Positions 12,091 to 20,773 of a stretch of 64,000 nucleotides of DNA are shown in pieces. This DNA is from Arachnia propionica (lineage in GTDB: Bacteria; Actinomycetota; Actinomycetes; Propionibacteriales; Propionibacteriaceae). The stretch covers positions 1 through 64,000 of the forward strand of contig PDSD01000039.1 of NCBI GenBank assembly GCA_002748325.1, read 5' to 3'. Each line of letters opens with the position of its first letter. Position 1 is the stretch's first letter. The notes under the pieces were generated by a model. It saw only the letters and a program-made list of their open reading frames with translations. It was not told the origin of the DNA and did no database searches. The translations under genes were made by a program, and so were the position numbers.

Positions 12091-12888
12091 ATGAGTTCTA
12101 GCAAGACAACTAACTCATACAAGATCGCGATTGTGGTGTTGAGTATCGCGGTAGTGGCGCTGCTGGCGTTGCTAGCCAGAGGCGGCCAAGCCGAGCCCGC
12201 CGCCACGGTGACGGTTACCGTGACGCCCAGCCAGCAAGCACAGCCGACCGCGGTTGCCGAGGGTTCTGCTACGCCGAGTGAGGCCCCCGAGCCGGAGCAG
12301 CCGACTTCCGATCAAGAGCAGGAGCGGATCGAGTTTCTGCTGAACTTGCCGCGCCGCCAGGCCGACGATGCGCGCGCGCTGGGCAAGGTTGATGCCCCGG
12401 TCGTCCTGACCGAGTGGGCCGATTTCCGCTGCCCCTTCTGCTCGGTGTGGGATCAAGACACGCTGCCCAAGCTGAAGCCCTTAATTGACGACGGCACGTT
12501 GCGGGTCGAGTTTCGCGACATGGCCATCTTCGGGGAAGACTCGGTGAAGGCCGCTGCGGCCAGCCGGGCTGCCGGGGCTGAGGGCAAGTTCTGGGAATTC
12601 GTTGAGGCGCTGTACGCGGCGATACCGCAGCAAGGCCATCCGCCAGTCAGCGACGAGCTGCTGCTGCAGCTAGCGCAGCAGATCGGGATCAGCGATCTGG
12701 ATGCCTTCAAGGCTGGCTTCCAAGATGACGAGAAGCTGGCCGAGGTGGCGGCAGAAACCCGTGAAGGCCAGACGCTGGGCGTAAACTCGACGCCCACCTT
12801 CCTGGTCGGCAGCCAGGTGGTATCTGGTGCGCAGCCAGCGGAGCAGTTCATCAAGATCATTGAGCAGGAGAAGGCGAAACAGGGCTAG
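12091..12888 (+). CDS. DsbA-family/thioredoxin-like thiol-disulfide oxidoreductase, membrane anchored
   Basis: N-terminal TM (IAIVVLSIAVVALLALLA) and thioredoxin fold with WADFRCPFCSVW (CPFC); NSTPTFLVG cis-Pro region. Confidence 0.88.
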   Translation: MSSSKTTNSYKIAIVVLSIAVVALLALLARGGQAEPAATVTVTVTPSQQAQPTAVAEGSATPSEAPEPEQPTSDQEQERIEFLLNLPRRQADDARALGKVDAPVVLTEWADFRCPFCSVWDQDTLPKLKPLIDDGTLRVEFRDMAIFGEDSVKAAAASRAAGAEGKFWEFVEALYAAIPQQGHPPVSDELLLQLAQQIGISDLDAFKAGFQDDEKLAEVAAETREGQTLGVNSTPTFLVGSQVVSGAQPAEQFIKIIEQEKAKQG

Positions 12889-13683
12889 ATGGACATCGGG
12901 TTTGCGGGCGCGTTCCTGGGTGGCGTCGCGGTCATTCTGAGCCCCTGTTCGGCCATGCTGCTGCCGTCGTTCTTCGCGATGGCCTTCACCTCGCGGCGGA
13001 TGCTGGTGACGCGGGTCGGCTTGTTCTATCTGGGGTTATTGCTGACGATGGTGCCGCTGGGTGTGGCCGCGGGGGCATTGTCGGGGCTGCTGGCCAATCG
13101 GGCGATGCTGGCCTTGATGGGCGGCGTCGTCTTGATCGGGTTCGGATTGCTGCTCATCTTTGACATTTCCATCCCGCTGCCGGGCCGCAACTCGCCGACG
13201 GGTACTGGGCCGCTGTCAGTCATCGCGCTGGGTGCTATCTACGGGTTGGCCGGTGCCTGTACCGGGCCGATTCTGGGGGCGGTGCTTACGGTTGCAGCGG
13301 TCAGCAGTTCAGCGGTCTATGGCGCGATGCTGCTGGCGGTGTTCGCCGCCGGAATGGTGGTACCGCTGTTGGTGCTGGCCTTGCTGTGGGATCGTTTCGA
13401 TATCGCCAAGCGGCTGCGCCCCAAGCGGATCAAGCTGGGGCCGCTGGAGACCACACTGTGGGGGCTGGTCGCCGGGGGAGTGTTCGTCGTGCTCGGGGTG
13501 GTGTTCATCCTCACCGATGCGACGACGGCCATCGGTGGCCTGCTGGACGCGCGGTCGCAGCTAGCGGTCGAAACCTGGCTGGGCCAGCAATCGAGTGTGA
13601 TCCCAGACGTCGCCGTGATCGCCGTGATCGGCATTGTCGTAGCCCTGCTGTTTTGGGGCAAGTCGCGCACGCCGCAGGAGTAA
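12889..13683 (+). CDS. ccdA: CcdA/DsbD-like cytochrome c biogenesis transmembrane protein
   Basis: Six or more TM helices, paired cysteines SPCSAMLLPSFF and GLAGACTGPILG; start codon abuts stop of the DsbA-like gene. Confidence 0.87.
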   Translation: MDIGFAGAFLGGVAVILSPCSAMLLPSFFAMAFTSRRMLVTRVGLFYLGLLLTMVPLGVAAGALSGLLANRAMLALMGGVVLIGFGLLLIFDISIPLPGRNSPTGTGPLSVIALGAIYGLAGACTGPILGAVLTVAAVSSSAVYGAMLLAVFAAGMVVPLLVLALLWDRFDIAKRLRPKRIKLGPLETTLWGLVAGGVFVVLGVVFILTDATTAIGGLLDARSQLAVETWLGQQSSVIPDVAVIAVIGIVVALLFWGKSRTPQE

Positions 13684-13744
13684 CTGGCGGCTGTCGTTTT
13701 CGCCGTACCGGGGCAGCGCTGCTGTCGCGCTGGCGCGGGGGTAG

Positions 13745-14149
13745 CTAGTCGCTGTCGCCGCGCTCTTGGCGGCGGCGCCATTGCTCGTTGAGTTGCTCCA
13801 GGAAGGCCTCGCGGGCCGCCTGGTGCGGGTCCTTGGGTTTGGGTGGGCGTTTCGAGGGCTGTTCGGCTTCGGGATCATCGTCGCTAACGCGCTGCCAAGC
13901 GCGCGTGCCGATGATGGTGGCGCCAAGCATCACCAAGAAGCCAAGAATGCTGATGGCCGGGTTAAGCTGCAGCCCGCCGATAAGGACTGCTACGCCTACG
14001 ATGAAGCCGACGCCAGCGATGGCGGCACGACGACGGTGCACCCTTACGGGGTTGGTGTTACGAAGCTGCTCGGCGAACTGCGGGTCCTCGGCAGCCAGGG
14101 AAGCCTCTAGCTGCTCCAGCAGCTTGCGTTCTTGATCAGAAAGCGCCAT
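13745..14149 (-). CDS. DUF3040 domain membrane protein
   Basis: MALSDQERKLLEQLEASLAAEDPQFAEQLR N-terminus typical of DUF3040, two TM helices. Confidence 0.85.
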   Translation of the reverse strand: MALSDQERKLLEQLEASLAAEDPQFAEQLRNTNPVRVHRRRAAIAGVGFIVGVAVLIGGLQLNPAISILGFLVMLGATIIGTRAWQRVSDDDPEAEQPSKRPPKPKDPHQAAREAFLEQLNEQWRRRQERGDSD

Positions 14150-14217
14150 GGTCGCCCTCCCTGTCGTCGTACCTGGCTATGACACATTCTATGCCGGTGT
14201 AGCTGGTGAGCAAGGCG

Positions 14218-16383
14218 TCAACTGAGTAGAAGCTTGGACTTGGCGGTTTGCCACAACGATTTTGGCGCCAGTTCGAGCAAGAATCGCTGCCGCCCTTGTT
14301 CCGGCATCGCTGTTCGCAGCCAGCGAACCAGCTGCGGCAGATCCTTAGTGGCGGCTCCCTGACGGGAGTAGCGGACCCGCTCGACAATGCTGGCGATTTC
14401 CAGCAGCGGTGCGGCGGCTTCCTCGGGTAGTTGTCCCGCTAACTGTTCTGCTGCCAACAGCGGTGACGACTGTGGCCAGCTGATGCCTCGATCCAACAGG
14501 GTCGCCCTAACTTCGGCCCAAGCGCCTGCCGCGGCGACGTCGCTGGCTTTGCCCGGGAGCAGGCGGTGCTGCCGTTGGCCGAACCGCACCAGCCCCGGCA
14601 ACGCGGCTACGGCAACTAGCAGTAGCAGCGCCAGCGGTAGCTGCCACCACCACTGTCCCACCAAGGCGACGATCGATTTCGCCGGATCGGGCGACGGCGT
14701 GGGCTGATTGGGGGCGGCGCTGGGGCTCGGCGACTCATTCGCGGGCGTCGGGGCCGGGGTTGGGGTGACGGAGGTGTATTCCGGCATCCCGCCGACGGCG
14801 CCGGTCGGTTCGAACGCCAGCCAGCCGTACTGGGCAAAATACAGTTCCGGCCAGGCGTGCGCATTATCGGTGGTCACCTCGAAGCCCTCGGCAATAGCTT
14901 TGCCGCCGGTATAGCCAACAACCACACGGGAGGGGATACCGACGATGCGGGCCATGACCGCCATCGCCGTCGCGTAGTGCACGCAATAACCTTCCTTGGA
15001 TTCCAGTAGGAAAGCCGAGATGGTGTCCATGTCGGTCGCCTGGGGTGCCTTGAGGCTGTAGGAAAACTCTGCGGAGCGTAAATAATCCTGGATAGCTAGG
15101 GCCTTGCCGCCAGCGGTCGCTGAATCGGCAGTGATTTGTTGCGTGAGCTGGATGACCTCGGGCCGAATCGACTCCGGGACATCCAGCAATAGCTCAGTCG
15201 AGGCGAGGTCTTGGCCAGCGCTGGCCATAGTTAGCTCCGCCAGCGTGAGATTGGCCACCCGTGAGGTCACCTGGTAGTCGAGTCCGGTTGCGGCAGTTGC
15301 GCTGTTGGTGCCGATGCTGATGATCGCAAAAGTTTCTGGATCATAAGACCAGTAGCCATCGGCCTGCACCGACTTTGGCGCGTAGGGCGCTGGCAGGAAG
15401 ACCGGTTTTCGGGCCGCCTGGACGTTCGTCGTCAAGTTATCGCCGTCGGGAACAGCTATCCCGGCGAGCCCTATCGGCTGCAGCGTCATCGAAAGCAGCT
15501 GGGCACCACTGTCGGAGATGCGGGGCAGCGCGGTTAGCCGCAGGTAGGTGCTTTGCTCGGTTGATGTCTGATAGGTCAACACGCGCTGCGGCTCGGGGCG
15601 GTTTAGATCCTCGTTCAAGGAAATGAACGGGTCCTCTAGCCGGATCGGCTCGGTTTGTTGCGGCGGCAGCCATGGCCGCTTCTCACCCAGCGGAATATGT
15701 GGGGTTACGGCGAGTGCGGAAAGGAACGCGGCGATGCCGATGACGAGGGCGACGAGAGTCCGGGACAGCTCATACCAGGCCGCTTGCGGCCTATTTCGAG
15801 ATTGGTCGCCGCCGGGCAGCTGAATGGAAGAAATCAGGATCAGCAGGTAACCGAAGGCGATTAGTGCGGCGGACAGCGGTTCGTTGTCTTCGGCCAGCAG
15901 CAGCGCGGGCATCACGTAAGGAGTCAGCAGCGGCACGATCGTCCAGGCTGGCTGCTCCAGCCCGTTGGCGAGCAACTCGCAGATCGTGAGGATCAGCCCA
16001 GCTGCCAACACGAGCAGCCAGTCCACCGCTTGGTTGCTAACTACCGGGGCGCTTTGGGACTGGATGCTCTCTGCCGCGACGACGCCGACCGCGTAAAGCC
16101 GTTGCAACGGCTGGCCAGCCATGATCAGCCCTAGCTGATCAGCGGCGCTGAGCCCCTGGAAAAAGATGCTGGCCGCCAGCGCTATGCCTTGGCCCAGCAA
16201 CACAATCAGCCGGTGAAGCCGAACTAGACCGCCGACCACTCCGACCGCGCCAACGATCGCGCTTAGATAGGCCACGCCGAGCTGGTAGCCGCCGCCGGTG
16301 ATCAGCGGGGAAAGGCTGAGAATGGTGAACCAGACAGCCAGGCCAATCGCGGCCGAGGTCCACGGGTTACTATGAAAACTCAT
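14218..16383 (-). CDS. TgpA/DUF3488-type transglutaminase-like membrane protein
   Basis: Multiple N-terminal TM helices; ESKEGYCVHYATAMAVMARIVGIPSRVVVGYTGG and NAHAWPELYFAQYGWLAFEPT. Confidence 0.92.
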   Translation of the reverse strand: MSFHSNPWTSAAIGLAVWFTILSLSPLITGGGYQLGVAYLSAIVGAVGVVGGLVRLHRLIVLLGQGIALAASIFFQGLSAADQLGLIMAGQPLQRLYAVGVVAAESIQSQSAPVVSNQAVDWLLVLAAGLILTICELLANGLEQPAWTIVPLLTPYVMPALLLAEDNEPLSAALIAFGYLLILISSIQLPGGDQSRNRPQAAWYELSRTLVALVIGIAAFLSALAVTPHIPLGEKRPWLPPQQTEPIRLEDPFISLNEDLNRPEPQRVLTYQTSTEQSTYLRLTALPRISDSGAQLLSMTLQPIGLAGIAVPDGDNLTTNVQAARKPVFLPAPYAPKSVQADGYWSYDPETFAIISIGTNSATAATGLDYQVTSRVANLTLAELTMASAGQDLASTELLLDVPESIRPEVIQLTQQITADSATAGGKALAIQDYLRSAEFSYSLKAPQATDMDTISAFLLESKEGYCVHYATAMAVMARIVGIPSRVVVGYTGGKAIAEGFEVTTDNAHAWPELYFAQYGWLAFEPTGAVGGMPEYTSVTPTPAPTPANESPSPSAAPNQPTPSPDPAKSIVALVGQWWWQLPLALLLLVAVAALPGLVRFGQRQHRLLPGKASDVAAAGAWAEVRATLLDRGISWPQSSPLLAAEQLAGQLPEEAAAPLLEIASIVERVRYSRQGAATKDLPQLVRWLRTAMPEQGRQRFLLELAPKSLWQTAKSKLLLS

Positions 16384-17627
16384 TGGGCGCCTCGCAAGGC
16401 GTTGAGGTGGCGCCAAGCCTGGGGGACAGTCTCGCCGAGCTGATACTGGTGGGTTAGGCAGCCAGCTGCACTCAGCAGGCGCAACGCGTCATTGTGCGCT
16501 TTGGCCACGTCGTGTGGCACCCCGAACGATGCGGCCTCGGGTGCAACGGCAATCAGTTGTTTGGCTCGCTTGGACAGCGCGATAAGCCCGGTGGCGTCGG
16601 CTGGTTGCAACAGTCCCAGCGCGCAGATCAACGAGCGGGCTTCGGTAGGCCCGACCACATCCAGCTCGGCGATCTGGTGGGCGCGGTCGCTGGGAGTGAT
16701 CTCGGTCATCGCGTCCAGCATCTGCTCCTGTTCCTGGGTTGGGCTGCCCGGGCTGGGGGTGAGGACGAGGCCATCGGTGCTGAGCATCGTGACCCGGTGA
16801 CGCTTCGCCAACAGGTCGTCGGCAACGGAGGCAACCAGCGAGATGCTCCATTCGAGGGTGCCGTTGGGGCCTTCGCGGAGGTGCGCGCTGCGTCTAGTGT
16901 CGACGAATATCAGGACGGTTGGCTCCCATGGTGACTCTTCCAGCCTGACCATCAGCTGGCCTTGTTTGGCGCTGGCCCGCCAGTGAACTCGCCGTAAATC
17001 GTCGCCTGGCCGATGATCGCGGATCAGCACATCGTCGGCGCTGGGCATACCGAGCCGTTGCGGCGTGGCATCCGCTGGGGTGCCGCCGGAACTGCGGCCG
17101 GAGACGCCATCCAGGGGCCAGATGCGAGGGGTGACGCGTAGCCGGGTCGTGTCAGCTGCCACGCGCCATTTGATGCGTACCATGCCGAGCGGATCTTGGG
17201 AGCGAGCCCAAAGGGGGCCTAGTTGGAAATGGCCGCGATGATCCGCCCGGATGTTGTAGCTAACGTTTTGCTGCCAGCGGCCCAATCCCCGGCCCAGTGA
17301 AAAGGTCGCGTCATGGCCTAGTACCGCGGGGAGTTCGTCGGTGAAGAAGACGTTGGTTAGTGCCGAAGGCCAATTATTGGTGAGGAACAATTTTGCATAC
17401 GGATAATTGCCGATGGGCACGAAGTCTGGCTCAACCGTGCGTTGCGCCGACAGCTGGGGACGCCAAAGCGGGATGGTGGCCAGACTAAGCAGCGGCAAGC
17501 CAAGCAGGAATAGGCCAAGCCAGACGATGTCGGGCTCGCCGAAACGCCCCGCTATCGCGGTGAGCAGTAAACCGCCCAGAGCGACAGTGAGGCCGCGTGC
17601 CGTCGGCCGGATGGAAAATCGTCGCAA
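16380..17627 (-). CDS. DUF58 domain-containing protein
   Basis: DVLIRDHRPGDDLRRVHWRASAKQGQLMVRLEE is the DUF58 signature; 4-nt overlap with downstream TgpA-like gene. Confidence 0.92.
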   Translation of the reverse strand: MRRFSIRPTARGLTVALGGLLLTAIAGRFGEPDIVWLGLFLLGLPLLSLATIPLWRPQLSAQRTVEPDFVPIGNYPYAKLFLTNNWPSALTNVFFTDELPAVLGHDATFSLGRGLGRWQQNVSYNIRADHRGHFQLGPLWARSQDPLGMVRIKWRVAADTTRLRVTPRIWPLDGVSGRSSGGTPADATPQRLGMPSADDVLIRDHRPGDDLRRVHWRASAKQGQLMVRLEESPWEPTVLIFVDTRRSAHLREGPNGTLEWSISLVASVADDLLAKRHRVTMLSTDGLVLTPSPGSPTQEQEQMLDAMTEITPSDRAHQIAELDVVGPTEARSLICALGLLQPADATGLIALSKRAKQLIAVAPEAASFGVPHDVAKAHNDALRLLSAAGCLTHQYQLGETVPQAWRHLNALRGAQ

Positions 17628-17628
17628 G

Positions 17629-18588
17629 TTAGCCTCGGTTTGGCTGGTTAGTGTTGGCCACCAGTCGGGTCAAGACTCGTTCGGGCGTCAACAGCGCCAC
17701 CTGGGCGTCTACCGTCAGCAGTACCCGGTGGGCCAACACGAGCGTGGCCAGGCCGGCAATATCCTCTGGAATGACGTAGTCGCGGCCTTCGATGGCGGCT
17801 TGTGCCCGGGCGGCGCGCATCAGATGGATCGCGGCCCGTGGGCTGGCTCCCAGCCGCAGGTCCGGCGTCTTGCGGGTGGCTGCGACCAGATCGACGATGT
17901 ACTCGTGCAGGATGGGGGCGAGGTAGACCTCTTCCATGGCGGCGATGGCGCGAGCGATGAAGGCCACATCGGTGACCGGCTCGACCTCGGCTAGCCGGTC
18001 ACCCGTGGCGTGGGAGTTCAGCATGGCGATTTCGGATCGGCGATTCGGGTAGCCCATGTTCAGTTTTGCCATGAAGCGATCTCGCTGCGCCTCGGGCAGC
18101 GGATAGGTGCCTTCCATCTCGATGGGGTTCTGGGTGGCGATCACCATGAAGGGGCGCTTGAGTTCGTAGGTCTTGCTGTCGACAGAGACTTGGCCTTCCG
18201 CCATTGCCTCCAGCAACGCCGACTGGGTCTTGGGTGATGCCCGGTTGATTTCGTCGCCGATGACGATGTTGGTGAAGATGCCGCCCGGTTGGAACTCGAA
18301 GCGGCCGGTTGCCTGGTTGTAGATCGAGACGCCCGTGATGTCACTCGGCAGTAGGTCTGGCGTGAACTGGATCCGGGATACCTCGCCGTCGATGGAGCGG
18401 GCTAACGCTTTGGCAAGCACGGTTTTGCCTACCCCGGGCACGTCCTCAACTAATAGGTGCCCGCCAGCTAACAGGACTACCAGGGCTGCGTGCACCTGTT
18501 CGGTCTTGCCTTCGATGACGGTCGAGATGGATTCCTTCATCCGGTTGATGACCTGGGCGATTTCGTGCAACGACGGGTGACTGCTCAA
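17629..18588 (-). CDS. MoxR-family AAA+ ATPase
   Basis: GGHLLVEDVPGVGKTVLAKALA, GDEINRASPKTQSALLEAMAEGQVSVD, ATQNPIEMEGTYPLPEAQRDRF; TTG start with AAGGAG upstream. Confidence 0.94.
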   Translation of the reverse strand: MSSHPSLHEIAQVINRMKESISTVIEGKTEQVHAALVVLLAGGHLLVEDVPGVGKTVLAKALARSIDGEVSRIQFTPDLLPSDITGVSIYNQATGRFEFQPGGIFTNIVIGDEINRASPKTQSALLEAMAEGQVSVDSKTYELKRPFMVIATQNPIEMEGTYPLPEAQRDRFMAKLNMGYPNRRSEIAMLNSHATGDRLAEVEPVTDVAFIARAIAAMEEVYLAPILHEYIVDLVAATRKTPDLRLGASPRAAIHLMRAARAQAAIEGRDYVIPEDIAGLATLVLAHRVLLTVDAQVALLTPERVLTRLVANTNQPNRG

Positions 18589-18752
18589 CGGGGCTCCTTG
18601 TGAGGTGTTCGCAGCCAGCGTAGTTGGTTTGGTCAAAGTTTTCCGCCCGGCCCCGCAACGAATTGGCCGCGGCGGCCATGTCGATGGTGTGAGGAGAGCG
18701 AAAGTTTCCACGCCCCGGGGTGGGGAACACGAGGAGGGAAAGGGTGGTCAGG

Positions 18753-18808
18753 TGGGGAAAAGTGGGGTACTGTGGTGCAGAATGGTGCATAGTGGAGGAT
18801 AAGTGGAG
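18753..18808 (+). promoter_or_regulatory. Putative MraZ operator: tandem TGGNG repeats
   Basis: TGGGG at 18753 and 18763, TGGTG at 18773 and 18783, TGGAG at 18793 (exact 10-bp period), then TGGAG at 18804. Confidence 0.85.
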
Positions 18809-18829
18809 CCGAAAGGGGGTGCACTGGCG

Positions 18830-19264
18830 GTGTTTTTGGGTACTTACACGCCCAAGTTGGATGACAAGGGTCGGCTGATCATGCCTGCCCGTTTCCGTGG
18901 CGAACTCGCAGCCGGTCTTGTGATTACCGGCACCCAGGAGCACGCCCTGGCGGTCTACCCGCAAGCAACCTTCGAGGAATTGTTTTCCGCGTTGTTGGCC
19001 GCTCCCTCCACGCTGCAGGAAGTTCGCGACTATCAGCGCATGGTCTCGTCGCTTGCCAGCGAAGAAACGCTCGACAAGCAGGGACGGCTGTCCATTGCGC
19101 CGCAACTACGCAAGTACGCCAACCTGAAGCGCGACGCCGTGGTGATCGGCGCTATGAACCGGGTCGAGATCTGGGACGCCGAGGATTGGCGGGAGTACTC
19201 CGAGAAGGCTGAGGCAAACTTCGCGACCCTTGACCAAGAACTACTGGCCTCACTACGGACATGA
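18830..19264 (+). CDS. mraZ: Transcriptional regulator MraZ
   Basis: MFLGTYTPKLDDKGRLIMPARFR; GTG start with AAAGGGGG upstream. Confidence 0.95.
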   Translation: MFLGTYTPKLDDKGRLIMPARFRGELAAGLVITGTQEHALAVYPQATFEELFSALLAAPSTLQEVRDYQRMVSSLASEETLDKQGRLSIAPQLRKYANLKRDAVVIGAMNRVEIWDAEDWREYSEKAEANFATLDQELLASLRT

Positions 19265-19282
19265 CTGCCAGTACCAAGACTT

Positions 19283-19345
19283 CCAACCGGTGGGAGCCGC
19301 CCCTGACGTTTCTTCCCCGATGTCAGGTTCGGCCCCACCGGTTGG
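19283..19345 (+). other. Nested inverted repeat between mraZ and rsmH
   Basis: CCAACCGGTGGG (19283-19294) / CCCACCGGTTGG (19334-19345) perfect 12-bp arms; inner GCCG/CGGC and CTGAC/GTCAG pairs; no T-tract. Confidence 0.75.
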
Positions 19346-19382
19346 GAAATACCTATCCCGGAACCGGCGATTGGAGGCAAGC

Positions 19383-20324
19383 ATGACCGAGGTACATGTT
19401 CCAGTCATGCGCCAGCGCATCGTCGACGTTCTTGCGCCCGCGTTGCAAGCCTCTGGCTCGGTCTATGTCGACGCCACGCTCGGGCTGGGTGGCCACGCCG
19501 CAGCTGTCCTGGCGGCCTGCCCGCAGGCCAGGCTAATCGGGATCGATCGTGATCCCGATGCGCATGCCTTGGCCAGCGAGCGCCTACGAGCTGAGGCGCA
19601 GCGCTGCACTTTCGTGGTCTCGGCCAACGACCAACTTGCGGCATGTTTGGAAGCAATGGGCATCACCGCGGTCGATGCCGTGCTGCTTGATCTGGGGCTG
19701 TCTAGCCTCCAAATCGATCGAACCGAACGCGGCTTCGCCTACCGCGTCGACGCGCCGCTGGACATGCGCATGAACCAGCAGGAGGGCGAAAGTGCGGCCG
19801 ACCTACTAAATCGCGAGTCGGTTGACGAGATAGCCCGCATCCTCGCCAGCTACGGCGAGGAACGGTTTGCCCGGCGAATCGCGCGGGCCATCGTCGCCGC
19901 GCGCCCGATCAGCACGACGGGGCAACTGGTGGATATCCTAACTAGCGCCATCCCGGCGGCTAGCCAACGAACCGGTGGCCACCCGGCAAAACGAACCTTT
20001 CAGGCACTGCGGATTGCCGTCAACGACGAGCTAGCAATCCTGCAGCGCACCCTGGATTCCGCGATCGACGCGCTGGCGGTCGGCGGCCGCATCGCGGTGC
20101 TTTCCTATCACTCCTTGGAAGACCGCATCGTCAAGCAAACCTTTGGCAAGCTCAGCCGAGATTCGGCACCCCGCGGCCTGCCGTTGGTGCCGCAACACCT
20201 GCAACCACAACTTCGCCTCATCACGACGGGGGCGGAACGGCCAACAGCCGAGGAGATTGCCACCAATCCCCGCTCGGCCTCCGCCCGCTTACGGGTAGCT
20301 ACCAGGATCAGGGAGGCAACATGA
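19383..20324 (+). CDS. rsmH: 16S rRNA (cytosine(1402)-N(4))-methyltransferase
   Basis: HVPVMRQRIVDVLAPAL, YVDATLGLGGHA, LGLSSLQIDRTERGFAYRVDAPLDMRM, SYHSLEDRIVKQ. Confidence 0.96.
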   Translation: MTEVHVPVMRQRIVDVLAPALQASGSVYVDATLGLGGHAAAVLAACPQARLIGIDRDPDAHALASERLRAEAQRCTFVVSANDQLAACLEAMGITAVDAVLLDLGLSSLQIDRTERGFAYRVDAPLDMRMNQQEGESAADLLNRESVDEIARILASYGEERFARRIARAIVAARPISTTGQLVDILTSAIPAASQRTGGHPAKRTFQALRIAVNDELAILQRTLDSAIDALAVGGRIAVLSYHSLEDRIVKQTFGKLSRDSAPRGLPLVPQHLQPQLRLITTGAERPTAEEIATNPRSASARLRVATRIREAT

Positions 20325-20773
20325 GTGCACTTGCCAACGAACTAGCACCAGTCGAACGAGAACACGTAACGCCGCTCCGGCTGCTGCCCACGCCGCGCAA
20401 GCGGCTGAGCACCCTGGGCTTCAGTGGCCTGATCGCCGCGATCTCGGTGGTGGGCCTAGCGCTGGTCATGGTGACTACGACTTCGGTTGGGGCGCAGTCT
20501 CGCGAACTGATGGAGCTGCGCCAAGAATCCGCCCAGCTTGGTTACGACGTGGCGGCCCTGACCTCCCAATTGCAGCACAAATCGAGCAGTGACTCGTTGG
20601 CGATTCGGGCGGCTAACCTAGGTATGGTCCCCAACCCCTACCCGGCTTTCCTGCGGCTCAGCGACGGTACGATCATCGGGCAGCCGCAGCAAGTCACCGG
20701 TAAGGAACTGAGATACGCGACGACCCCAGCAACCCAAGCCGAGCCCGCCCGGCAACCGGTGGAGGGGGACTAG
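20321..20773 (+). CDS. FtsL-like cell division membrane protein
   Basis: Position between rsmH and ftsI, one TM helix followed by a coiled-coil-like segment. Confidence 0.65.
   Translation: MSALANELAPVEREHVTPLRLLPTPRKRLSTLGFSGLIAAISVVGLALVMVTTTSVGAQSRELMELRQESAQLGYDVAALTSQLQHKSSSDSLAIRAANLGMVPNPYPAFLRLSDGTIIGQPQQVTGKELRYATTPATQAEPARQPVEGD

Noticed and set aside
14218-18588. TgpA/DUF58/MoxR cluster as a novel defence or secretion system
   Set aside because: This three-gene module is a widespread conserved actinobacterial arrangement, so it is not new.
18803-18829. Upstream GTG as the mraZ start
   Set aside because: MraZ homologs start at MFLGTYTPK; GTG 18830 has a good RBS (AAAGGGGG) and the earlier GTG falls in the last operator repeat.
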